DNA of 64,000 nt from a candidate division TA06 bacterium (GTDB taxonomy: Bacteria; Edwardsbacteria; AC1; EtOH8). The position numbers were made by a program, and so were the translations under genes. Where the stretch lies: contig JACRJI010000008.1 in the NCBI GenBank assembly GCA_016235665.1, positions 248,001-312,000 of the forward strand, given 5' to 3'. Under the pieces are notes generated by a model. That model saw only the letters and a program-made list of their open reading frames with translations, ran no database searches and had not been told where the DNA came from. Below, piece by piece: positions 1 to 6,560 of this stretch (its first letter is position 1; each line of letters starts with the position of its first letter).

Positions 1-168
1 CAGAAAACCTATGTGGGAGCTGTCATCCACCGCCCTTAGTGCCTGGGCCACCTTTCCCAAAAGATCCACATATAGCGGCAGCGGCGGAACGGCATCACCG
101 GCATGCACTGGTCCCGCCAGGGACAGCAGCACCAGGCATAAGGCTATCTTTCTCAGGCAGTCAACCAT
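1..168 (-). CDS. Exported protein, N-terminal fragment (runs off window)
   Basis: Only the first 56 codons are inside the window. The start at 168 is supported by an AGGAGAT Shine-Dalgarno about 7 bases upstream. The reading begins MVDCLRKIALCLVLLSLAG, a short basic n-region followed by a hydrophobic core, then VHA, which fits a signal peptide. The start lies inside the last codons of the upstream hydrolase gene (16-base overlap), so the two are translationally coupled. The visible mature part shows no recognisable domain, and the function is unknown. Confidence 0.7.
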   Translation of the reverse strand, partial: MVDCLRKIALCLVLLSLAGPVHAGDAVPPLPLYVDLLGKVAQALRAVDDSSHIGFL

Positions 169-1100
169 TCTTTTATCTCCTCTTGGTGGTTTTTGACATA
201 GCTCTCCCAGGAATGCGGGTTATTGACGGTAATCTTGGGAGGACCATCGGTGCTAAAGGACTGGCTCAGAATGGCGGCCAGCTCGGTCTTGTTATTTATC
301 TTCAGCAAGTCCTGCGGGTCGATTTTGGATACCTGCCCCGGCACATCCATATAGGCCCAGTCCAGCCGTTTCTTCAGCAGATAGCCGCCCACCGGATCGT
401 AATCCCCGGTGATTGACACCAAGTTTTTAGTGGAGCTGTAATTCCAGAACACAACTTTCCTTGAAGGGCATCTCAAACCGCCCGGCTTTAGCACAGCCAG
501 GTTGCCGGGGACCAGATGCCCGATTTTCTGGGCTACTGTTTTAATCAATTGAACTGGAGAAGCCATAAATATCACATTGGCAAAGCACAGCTTGTCCGGG
601 GACAGGTTATGCAGGGGTTCATCCGCCACTTTATGCAGCATTTCGTAGGTGTGAAAACAACCCAGACTGTGGCAGATAATGCTTATCTTTTGGTTAGTGG
701 CCTTAACACTTCTTTTCTGGCCGTCCAAAACAATCTGCTGTAACTGGGTTATGTAAGCGGTCTGGATAGCGTCGTATGCCGCAGAGTTCAACACCGGCCA
801 AATTATATCGCCGCTGTATTCCGCTATGGTATCGCTGACACTGTCATCGCCAATACCAGGTTTTATGGCGTTTTTAAGGGCTTTGATTGCATCTGTAAAT
901 TTTATCTTCTCCTTGAACCAATCATTAATATCGTCGTAATACAACGAGTAATAGGCAAACTTGCCGGCCTGATCGTCCAGTCCTCCCTTTAACATATCGA
1001 TCAGCACATGGCCATCGCCTTTTTTAGCGTTACCTATTCCATGTACAAACAGTATGGCCCTGTCCTCAGGCCAAACTTGGGTTTCCGGCTTAAAAGGCAT
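153..1100 (-). CDS. Alpha/beta-hydrolase (lipase/esterase-like), 315 aa
   Basis: An early AILFVHGIGNA segment (about residues 15-25) is the oxyanion-type HG motif of lipases. ISIICHSLGCFHTYEML (about residues 140-156) carries the nucleophile elbow in the form C-H-S-L-G, with Ser as the expected nucleophile. The remainder has the length of an alpha/beta-hydrolase fold, and a late NNPHSWESYV could supply the catalytic His. No signal peptide is visible, so it is probably cytoplasmic. It overlaps the following exported-protein gene by 16 bases, which suggests joint translation. The substrate cannot be inferred. The family call is fairly safe; the specific activity is not. Confidence 0.7.
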   Translation of the reverse strand: MPFKPETQVWPEDRAILFVHGIGNAKKGDGHVLIDMLKGGLDDQAGKFAYYSLYYDDINDWFKEKIKFTDAIKALKNAIKPGIGDDSVSDTIAEYSGDIIWPVLNSAAYDAIQTAYITQLQQIVLDGQKRSVKATNQKISIICHSLGCFHTYEMLHKVADEPLHNLSPDKLCFANVIFMASPVQLIKTVAQKIGHLVPGNLAVLKPGGLRCPSRKVVFWNYSSTKNLVSITGDYDPVGGYLLKKRLDWAYMDVPGQVSKIDPQDLLKINNKTELAAILSQSFSTDGPPKITVNNPHSWESYVKNHQEEIKEWLTA

Positions 1101-1164
1101 CTCTGGCCCTTTCCTTTATTGGTTTACCGTTAAATACTTGAACCTCAACCATCCTTTTAATTTC

Positions 1165-1180
1165 GGGCCGCCTCCGGCCC
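1165..1180. terminator. GC-rich hairpin after the 1182-1940 gene
   Basis: GGGCCG-CCTC-CGGCCC gives a 6-bp perfect GC stem with a 4-base loop, starting 2 bases past the stop codon. No clear U-tract follows on the minus strand, so it may be a 3'-end stabiliser rather than a full intrinsic terminator. Confidence 0.4.
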
Positions 1181-1181
1181 T

Positions 1182-1940
1182 CTACTTCACTTTCACCTTC
1201 GAGATCAGCTCCTCGTCGGCCAGCATGGCCAGCCCTATCCCCAGCGGCAGGGCAAAGTAGCAATGCTCCACCGGGATGCCGGACCTGGCCAGGGTCAACA
1301 GCGCCGCCAGGCCCAGGATCAAAGTGGTTAAAAGATTGGGCACGGTGGAACCCATCACCGCCCCGGCCTTTTGGGCCATCTGCTGTACCTTGTTCGTCCC
1401 GTCCTCCGGGGCCGCCATCCCGCCTATCTGGGCGCTGTTCTTGATGTTGATCTTGGCGTAAAAGCCCAGCAGTATCCCGGCCAGCCCGAAAACCAGGTAA
1501 AGGAACAGCGAGGGCACATAGGTGATGCCAAAGGTGCCGGAGCGTCGTACCGGTTCGCCTTTATCCCCGGCCTGGTAGGTATAGTTAAGGGCGAACTGCT
1601 TTTGTCCGGCCGCCACCAGCAGTTCGTTGCCGCCTCTTTTCCAGCCGGGAGCGCTGAGTTTGAACGGCACCAGCAGGTCGTTGCTGTCCCTGGAACCGTT
1701 GACGGTCAGAGGAAACACCGTCCCGCTGTCCGGCCGCATCACAAAGCCCGGCGGGCAGGAAGGCTGTATGTCTATCAGATAAACCCCGCTCTTCTCCTTT
1801 ACCCTTATCTGCACCCACACCGGCACGGTCTTGCCAGGCCCCAGGATGCTGTCGGGCCGGATGATGTCAAAGGCCGGCTGGGCCAAAACTATGCCCGGCA
1901 GAACCAGCACTGCCATCCATAGGTAAAAGAAATGTTTCAT
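1182..1940 (-). CDS. Membrane-anchored exported protein, 252 aa, unknown function
   Basis: The N-terminus (MKHFFYLWMAVLVLPGIVLAQ) is a clear signal peptide. It is followed by about 125 residues of beta-rich extracytoplasmic domain containing PSCPPGFVM. Hydrophobic segments follow near residues 143-162 (LFLYLVFGLAGILLGFYA), 203-218 (LLTTLILGLAALLTLA) and 228-240. The middle loop is Gly/Ala/Gln-rich. The topology suggests a periplasmic sensor or scaffold domain tethered to two or three membrane spans. I do not recognise the family. A GC-rich hairpin lies directly behind its stop (1165-1180). Confidence 0.55.
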   Translation of the reverse strand: MKHFFYLWMAVLVLPGIVLAQPAFDIIRPDSILGPGKTVPVWVQIRVKEKSGVYLIDIQPSCPPGFVMRPDSGTVFPLTVNGSRDSNDLLVPFKLSAPGWKRGGNELLVAAGQKQFALNYTYQAGDKGEPVRRSGTFGITYVPSLFLYLVFGLAGILLGFYAKINIKNSAQIGGMAAPEDGTNKVQQMAQKAGAVMGSTVPNLLTTLILGLAALLTLARSGIPVEHCYFALPLGIGLAMLADEELISKVKVK

Positions 1941-2029
1941 AGGCTGTTTCCTTCTTTTAAGCTGTAGGCTCTAGCTATATTTTCTAAGCTGTTTGTTGCA
2001 AGCCGACATTCGGCGGTTGATGCTGAACT

Positions 2030-2056
2030 GGAGGTAGAGCATTAAACTCTACCTCC
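2030..2056 (-). terminator. 10-bp hairpin downstream of the Cys-rich peptide gene
   Basis: GGAGGTAGAG (2030-2039) is perfectly complementary to CTCTACCTCC (2047-2056), with a 7-base loop. It begins 20 bases past the stop of the 2077-2196 peptide gene. There is no U-run, so I read it as a transcript-end stabiliser or attenuator. Such structures commonly let a short precursor peptide mRNA accumulate (inference). Confidence 0.5.
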
Positions 2057-2076
2057 ATCGGTTGGCTATTCAATCT

Positions 2077-2196
2077 TTAATAGCACACCTTGGTCGGAAT
2101 GCACAGGTTATCCGCACAACAAGAGATCGGTGCCGCATTTTCGCTTTCTGCCTCTGTAGTATAGATATTGTGCTTTCCTGTTCTTAAAATCTCCAT
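2077..2196 (-). CDS. Candidate RiPP precursor peptide, 39 aa, Cys-rich C-terminus
   Basis: This short frame is preceded by a near-perfect GGAGGTGA Shine-Dalgarno 6 bases before the ATG, one of the strongest ribosome sites in the region. The peptide opens with MEILRTGKHNIYTTEAESE, a charged leader-like half. It ends in APISCCADNLCIPTKVCY, a core-like half with four Cys in the last 14 residues (26, 27, 32, 38). It has no signal peptide and no double-Gly site. It lies 91 bases downstream of a radical SAM/SPASM gene on the same strand, the usual arrangement of sactipeptide or ranthipeptide-type precursors with their maturase. A 10-bp hairpin follows. The substrate role is inferred from context and composition; I do not recognise a named precursor family. 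Confidence 0.72.
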   Translation of the reverse strand: MEILRTGKHNIYTTEAESENAAPISCCADNLCIPTKVCY

Positions 2197-2287
2197 ATAT
2201 TCTCACCTCCTTTCTATATAATGATAACGAATCAAAGAAAGGCTGCGCATGCCATTTCACGATCCGCATAATTGCCTTTATTACTTA

Positions 2288-3643
2288 TCATATCTTATCA
2301 AGTTTTTTAACAACCTTGCTTACCGCCCTTTTTAAAAATTCATCCCAATATTCGCATATGCCCGATTCTTCCGGCCGGGCATACCTTTTCCTTACAGTGG
2401 GGCATCCTCCCATACAAAGCGGAAGCAGCTTACAATTTCTGCATATTTCATTATCTATTGGGCTATCTATGAACCATTTTGAAATATTATGATTGGGGCG
2501 GAACGTACCGCCGGAGATAACGCCGCAGTCCTCGTTCTTTCCCAAGGCAGAAGCGCATCTGTATACCTTGCCTCCCGGACCCAGGATCCAGGACCCCATG
2601 AAATCGGCCGAACAATACCTTCCCCTTAAGGGAATCAAGCCGATATAACTTTTATAATCAAAATTCTCCTCGGCGTATTTGGCGGTTCCGGTGACTTCGC
2701 TGAAGTGATTTTCCACTTCGATATAGTCCTTGCCGTCCAGTGATTTCTTGTCCGTCCGCCAATCTATGCAAGTAGTGCTAAAATCCTTTAAATGTCCGGC
2801 CCGGACGTTCACGTTATCGCCCATCATCCATTTTTGTTCCAGCAATTCGTAGGCGCTCTCCTTGGTCTCCTTATCAATATGTATGCGCACAGTAACTTTT
2901 TCAAACACATCTTTCGCTATTATTATCGCTTCCTTAATTTTGCCGAAGGTAGGCCCGCCGTTCTTTAGCATCCTGCGGCGGTTGTGTATTTCTTCTGTAC
3001 CGTCCAGCGTAATTTGAATATGAATGACCCCCAGTTCCTTAAGTCTTTCCGCCCTTTCCCTGGTCAGCAAATATCCGTTGGTTATTATATGGGCGATATA
3101 TTCGATACCGTGTTTTTTGCTCAATTCCATGAGTTTCAAGCTCAATTCCTCAACTATCGCATACCCCAGCAAAGGCTCCCCGCCATACCAGTTGACGAAC
3201 AATTGAGGCGGCTTTATTGTTTTTATTTGTTCATCAACAAATTCCACAATCCTGTCAATATCTTCTTTACCCATTGTGCTGGCATACGGCTCCTCAAAAC
3301 AATAGGTGCACTTGCAATTGCAGGCCATCGTTGGCAGCACAGTTATGGCAAGGCTTTTGGCATTGAACCTGCCTTCCATTATCCTTAGTTTTACCAGGTC
3401 AAGCTCGTTAATTCTCTTATCTAAAATGTAACCATTGTTTACCATTGTTTCGAACAATTCGCCATTATCACTTTTTTTATTGGCATTGGGATCTTTTAGA
3501 ATAGCAGACACCTGTTCTTTGTCTTTATCCAGTAGTTTTGCCATAGCACCGGTATAGGTATTGTATAAGATCGTTACCTTTTCAATGTTAAATGTATAGT
3601 TATAAAATGACGGTTTATAACAAATATTGTCCGTATTTTCCAT
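2288..3643 (-). CDS. Radical SAM/SPASM peptide maturase, 451 aa
   Basis: CNCKCTYCFE (about residue 108) is the radical SAM CxxxCxxC 4Fe-4S motif. NWYGGEPLLG (about 152-161) is the GGEP SAM-binding motif. The C-terminal third has the SPASM pattern: Cys in GRYCSADF and YRCASALG, then CRNCKLLPLCMGGCP and a final GICEYW, which would hold auxiliary clusters. The first 90 residues carry a YNTYTGAMAKLL segment of the kind seen at the N-terminus of peptide-modifying SPASM enzymes, plausibly a leader-binding domain. Known relatives install thioether or C-C crosslinks in ribosomal peptides. The partner here is very likely the 39-residue peptide downstream (2077-2196). Confidence 0.88.
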   Translation of the reverse strand: MENTDNICYKPSFYNYTFNIEKVTILYNTYTGAMAKLLDKDKEQVSAILKDPNANKKSDNGELFETMVNNGYILDKRINELDLVKLRIMEGRFNAKSLAITVLPTMACNCKCTYCFEEPYASTMGKEDIDRIVEFVDEQIKTIKPPQLFVNWYGGEPLLGYAIVEELSLKLMELSKKHGIEYIAHIITNGYLLTRERAERLKELGVIHIQITLDGTEEIHNRRRMLKNGGPTFGKIKEAIIIAKDVFEKVTVRIHIDKETKESAYELLEQKWMMGDNVNVRAGHLKDFSTTCIDWRTDKKSLDGKDYIEVENHFSEVTGTAKYAEENFDYKSYIGLIPLRGRYCSADFMGSWILGPGGKVYRCASALGKNEDCGVISGGTFRPNHNISKWFIDSPIDNEICRNCKLLPLCMGGCPTVRKRYARPEESGICEYWDEFLKRAVSKVVKKLDKI

Positions 3644-4076
3644 GTTGCCTCACTTTTATTGGTTATTTATTTTATGTACAGATAATAGGTACTCTTATAT
3701 GCCGCTGGGCGATTCATTCTACTACGCTATCTACATAGGCTTCCTCCTGTGTCTGCCACAGGCATACTACGGCGGACAGGTCTTCGGGCTCCTGCATCGC
3801 CCCTACGGTTACCATTCAATGTTCTGTATTTCCCGTTAACATGTACCACCGGGCGATTGTCCAATCGCCCCTACGGATTACCATTTTCCATTCACCGTTC
3901 CTAGTTAGTCAACTGGATAGCGGCTACTGGATAGACTTTCAGCATCAGATTTTTTAACTGTTTACTTTTAACATATTTGGTCAAATACTATAGAATATCT
4001 TTATTGCTTGGGAATTATTAAACTACTATGAGAATAACAAAACAGAAGTATTAGTACTATTTTAGTAGGTGATTAT
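3644..4076. other. Intergenic region with REP-like repeats
   Basis: No credible gene in 433 bases. It holds a perfect palindrome GGGCGATTG-TC-CAATCGCCC (3851-3870). A split version has GGGCGAT (3707-3713) pairing with ATCGCCC (3796-3802). Both are followed by CCCTACGG and a similar TTACCATT tail. This resembles dispersed REP-type repeats. The low end (4028-4049) carries the left arm of the inverted repeat around the 4077-4412 gene. Confidence 0.6.
3707..3887. repeat. Two copies of a REP-like palindromic element
   Basis: The two copies share ATCGCCCCTACGG followed by TTACCATT, at about 3796-3816 and 3864-3886. Each is preceded by a complementary GGGCGAT arm. The second is a compact 20-base hairpin; the first is interrupted by about 80 bases that contain their own short inverted repeats. 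No transposase is present in the window. Confidence 0.55.
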
Positions 4077-4458
4077 TTATTCGGGAATATACCTGGAGAA
4101 ATACCATGTTCCATTCGTGCCGTATGAAGACCCGTCGTAATAAAACAGTCCTGAATAACGTTTAATTGGCCCGGCTGTATCAGCAGTCAAATAATAATAA
4201 CCTGCCGGTGGACGAAGTTCCCAGGACAAGCCAAAACCACCATTGATAGCTGCAACAGTGCTGCCATAAGTGCCGCCGCCGCATGTGATGGTCCAGCCGT
4301 TTAAAGCATCAGTATTGAAGATTGCAATTCCGTTCACCCAACTGGGCTCGGCGTATAATAAAACGGAACTCAGTATAACAACTGCTATTACCAATGCAAT
4401 TATTTTATTCATTTGAATACTCCTTTTGTTTATTTCACTTCTATTTAGTTATTCTCAT
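4028..4458. repeat. Inverted repeat pair bracketing the 4077-4412 gene
   Basis: The 22 bases at 4028-4049 are matched by the reverse complement of 4437-4458 at 20 of 22 positions (shared start ATGAGAATAAC, shared end AGAAGT). The arms stand 27 bases beyond the stop and 24 bases before the start codon of the enclosed gene. Confidence 0.8.
4077..4412 (-). CDS. Small exported protein A, 111 aa (paralog family)
   Basis: MNKIIALVIAVVILSSVLLYAEPS is a typical Sec signal peptide. The mature part is about 90 residues, rich in Gly, Tyr and Thr. Its ELRPPAGYYYLTADT segment resembles the strand of carboxypeptidase-regulatory/transthyretin-like folds and the GYY segment of five other small genes nearby. 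It is the most divergent member together with the next one and lacks the C-terminal HPxHN motif of four of them. AAAGGAGT-like sequence precedes the start. The gene sits inside a private inverted repeat. The function is unknown. Confidence 0.7.
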   Translation of the reverse strand: MNKIIALVIAVVILSSVLLYAEPSWVNGIAIFNTDALNGWTITCGGGTYGSTVAAINGGFGLSWELRPPAGYYYLTADTAGPIKRYSGLFYYDGSSYGTNGTWYFSRYIPE

Positions 4459-4563
4459 TATGTTGTAATTCCCTATATACCCCGCACTTCAGGCAATAAA
4501 ACCTTGGCCGTATATCACTCCTTCGTGTTGGGTTTGTAATTTATGTTAACCTATATTCTGTAT

Positions 4564-4972
4564 TGTTAGCAATAAAAAGCACATTTTTATTATGAGTTAT
4601 TCCGTTGGTGGTTCAAAATTAACGTTACCACAATCAGTTGTATAAGAGCCATTGTGGTAGTACGTGGAAACAGAAACCAATGAACCCTGATACCTTTTTG
4701 TGGCAACTAAAGTATAATAACCAGCATCGGGATAATAACCCTGTACTTCAAAATAGCCATTACTACTAGTTACCCCCGAACCACAACTGGGTTGACCGCT
4801 TATAGTAATTGTATAGCCAACCAATGGTACGGAACCATTAGTAAAAGCATAACCTTTAAATACGACGACAGCAGCTAAACCTGTTGAGACCATTAATATG
4901 ATCGACAGGACAGCAAGTAATGCAATTCTTCTCATTTTTCCCCTTTCGTTTATTGGCTTTTTATTGCTAACA
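4564..4972. repeat. Inverted repeat pair bracketing the 4597-4935 gene
   Basis: TGTTAGCAATAAAAAGC (4564-4580) is perfectly repeated in inverse orientation at 4956-4972. The arms lie 16 bases beyond the stop and 20 bases before the start codon. The sequence is unrelated to the repeats around the neighbouring genes. Confidence 0.85.
4597..4935 (-). CDS. Small exported protein B, 112 aa (carboxypeptidase-regulatory-like fold)
   Basis: The signal peptide MRRIALLAVLSIILMVSTGLA is followed by one domain with the classic order of a regulatory-like beta sandwich: VVVFKGYAFTNGSVPLVGYTITISG, then TSSNGYFEVQGYYPDAGYYTLVATK. The SSNGYFEV / GYYTL pair is the signature that links it to proteins at 5502, 5954, 7835 and 8369. 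There are two Cys (PSCGSG and TDCGNV), which may form a disulphide. It is enclosed in a perfect 17-bp inverted repeat. It is probably periplasmic or surface exposed; the role is unknown. Confidence 0.72.
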   Translation of the reverse strand: MRRIALLAVLSIILMVSTGLAAVVVFKGYAFTNGSVPLVGYTITISGQPSCGSGVTSSNGYFEVQGYYPDAGYYTLVATKRYQGSLVSVSTYYHNGSYTTDCGNVNFEPPTE

Positions 4973-5017
4973 TTTTTTTAGGAGGATCCGCTTATGATGT
5001 GATTGGGCAATGCCCCC

Positions 5018-5359
5018 TCACTGCAATAGCTCCAGATTATACGCCGCCGCGCTCTGCGCATCCCCGGCATAAAGCTTCTGCCCGGCCAGGGTGATCTCCC
5101 AAAGCTCCTGATACAACAGGCCCATCTTAAGCCTAAGCTCCCGCTCCTCCCCGCCCCGGAACCTTTGGGCCAGGGCCTTGTCCACCTGTTTTTGGGTCTC
5201 CTTTACCTTTGACAGGAACCCCTGCGGCAACAGACCGGCCGGTTCCAGCCCATCCATTGTGGCCACCAGCATGGTGTAATCGGCTTGAGCCAAAAGATCG
5301 GCGGCTTCCAGCCTTTGAGCGGTAAGGATCAGTTCCTCGGAAGTTATGTTGGTTAGCAT
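5018..5359 (-). CDS. Hypothetical cytoplasmic protein, 113 aa, helical
   Basis: I chose the ATG at 5359 (MLTNITSEELILTAQRL) because AGGAG lies 4 bases upstream; an ATG four codons earlier lacks a ribosome site. The product is almost entirely helical and charged (for example FLSKVKETQKQVDKAL), without signal peptide or Cys. It could be a FliT/FlgN-like or other small helical chaperone, but that is only a resemblance in size and composition. Its GC-richer codon use contrasts with the AT-rich exported genes on both sides. Confidence 0.5.
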   Translation of the reverse strand: MLTNITSEELILTAQRLEAADLLAQADYTMLVATMDGLEPAGLLPQGFLSKVKETQKQVDKALAQRFRGGEERELRLKMGLLYQELWEITLAGQKLYAGDAQSAAAYNLELLQ

Positions 5360-5501
5360 TCGGCTCCTCATGGTAACTATGATACTGAATACTGAATAGT
5401 GGTAATTGATACTGGCTACCTAGCAGGGTCTACTGGGCAGTACCTGCTGAATAGCGTATTGTTCTCTGGAAAATTTTTCGTTAATACCGGTTTCCTAAGT
5501 T

Positions 5502-5870
5502 TCATTGCAGATAGTTGTGAAGAGGATGAGTAGTGGTATGCAGATAGGTAGTGCCAATATGGACCACGTTTTCCCCGTCAAAGTAAAAGTTCACATGGTC
5601 CCAGCCGTGGCTGTCGCGGATACACAGGTTGTAATAGCCGGCAGTAGTGATGTAATAATCATGTATTTGGAAACATCCGGAGTTGTAAGTGCTAGTATTG
5701 TAATTAAGGTACAGCCAATCGCAGGAATACAGATAAACTATTGCTCCGTCATGCCCAGAATCGCCCAGGAAGACATAACCATCGCAAAAAAGAGGATTGG
5801 CCATGGAATCGGTGGCAATGGCAGTTGTTGCCAGGGCCGACAGCATTACTATGAGAAATATATTTTTCAT
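5502..5870 (-). CDS. Small exported protein C, 122 aa (paralog family, HPxHN tail)
   Basis: An N-terminal signal peptide (MKNIFLIVMLSALATTAIA) precedes a mature domain with FLGDSGHDGAIVYLYSCDW, TTAGYYNLCIRDSHGWDH and the ending THPLHNYLQ. Closest in order and spacing to protein D (5954-6337): GHxGAxVxLYSxDWxYL and GYYNLCIxDxxGWxHxNFYxDG are shared. Four Cys could pair. The Shine-Dalgarno is weak (AAAGTGAAAA). Unlike the neighbours, I find no convincing inverted repeat around it. The function is unknown. Confidence 0.7.
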   Translation of the reverse strand: MKNIFLIVMLSALATTAIATDSMANPLFCDGYVFLGDSGHDGAIVYLYSCDWLYLNYNTSTYNSGCFQIHDYYITTAGYYNLCIRDSHGWDHVNFYFDGENVVHIGTTYLHTTTHPLHNYLQ

Positions 5871-5927
5871 TTTTTCACTTTTTTTAATATTTTTCGGTTT
5901 GTCGGATAATAATTAATAATACAAATT

Positions 5928-6381
5928 ATAAAGCTGGAAAAGAATCAGTTATTTTATGGCAGATAATTGTGTACGGGATGTTTGGTAGTGTGTAGATACA
6001 AGTTCCCCACATTGGTCATGTAGTTGCCGTCATAGTAAAAATTATAATGTTCCCAACCGTCACCATCAATGATGCACAGGTTGTAGTATCCCGCGCCTTC
6101 GGTGCACTTATTTACCAGAAAATATCCCGGCGAGGAACTGTCCGGATAGCTGACTGTGGTTGAGTAGTGGTCCAAGTATGTCCAATCGGCAGAGTACAAT
6201 TTTACCGTGGCCCCGTTATGCCCGGTTGATCCCAAAAATAAGCGGCCATAACAGATTGCAGGCAAAGCATAAGAAGTAGTAGTTAATCCGATGACCACCA
6301 AAGCGATCAATGCTGCGAGGATTAAAATCCGTTTCATTTTTCTCCTTGTTTTGATTGTTTATGATTCTTTTCCAGCTTTAT
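5928..6381. repeat. Perfect 20-bp inverted repeat bracketing the 5954-6337 gene
   Basis: ATAAAGCTGGAAAAGAATCA (5928-5947) recurs exactly, inverted, at 6362-6381. The arms are 6 bases beyond the stop codon and 24 bases before the start. A consensus-like promoter lies just outside the right arm (6408-6436). No target-site duplication is visible outside the arms. Confidence 0.9.
5954..6337 (-). CDS. Small exported protein D, 127 aa (paralog family, HPxHN tail)
   Basis: MKRILILAALIALVVIGLTTTSYA is a signal peptide; AAGGAGA precedes the start. The mature part has CYGRLFLGSTGHNGATVKLY, then GYFLVNKCTEGAGYYNLCI and the ending KHPVHNYLP. The order is that of a single regulatory-like/transthyretin-like beta sandwich with Cys added. 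It is the only member with a good sigma-70 promoter directly upstream, and that promoter is outside the inverted repeat that encloses the gene. Probable secreted or surface protein; no known function. Confidence 0.75.
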   Translation of the reverse strand: MKRILILAALIALVVIGLTTTSYALPAICYGRLFLGSTGHNGATVKLYSADWTYLDHYSTTVSYPDSSSPGYFLVNKCTEGAGYYNLCIIDGDGWEHYNFYYDGNYMTNVGNLYLHTTKHPVHNYLP

Positions 6382-6407
6382 TTCTCTCAATTTCAGTTTC
6401 TTGACCG

Positions 6408-6436
6408 TTTATATTACAATACAATCTCGTATTCAA
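6408..6436 (-). promoter_or_regulatory. Sigma-70-type promoter for the 5954-6337 gene
   Basis: On the minus strand TTGAAT (6436-6431), a 17-base spacer, then TATAAA (6413-6408). The predicted start near 6401 puts the right inverted-repeat arm (6362-6381) inside the 5' leader and leaves the promoter outside the repeat-bounded segment. Confidence 0.6.
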
Positions 6437-6560
6437 ATATGCCCGGCAATAATTCACGGATATCATTATCATTAACAACAGATATAGCGGAAATGTTGGA
6501 TGGCAATTCACGTTCCGGTTAAGTGATCTATGATTCCAATATTGACTAACAAACAGACAA

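Noticed and set aside
3707-3887. Insertion sequence at the REP-like repeats
   Set aside because: No transposase, terminal repeats or target duplication; only short palindromes are present.
5505-5909. Plus-strand ORF of 134 codons across the protein C gene
   Set aside because: It lies over a minus-strand gene with a signal peptide and family relatives; it has no ribosome site or recognisable domain.
5440-5930. Inverted repeat around protein C (5502-5870), as for its neighbours
   Set aside because: Only short A/T-rich matches (such as CGAAAAAT) are found, and these are in direct orientation.
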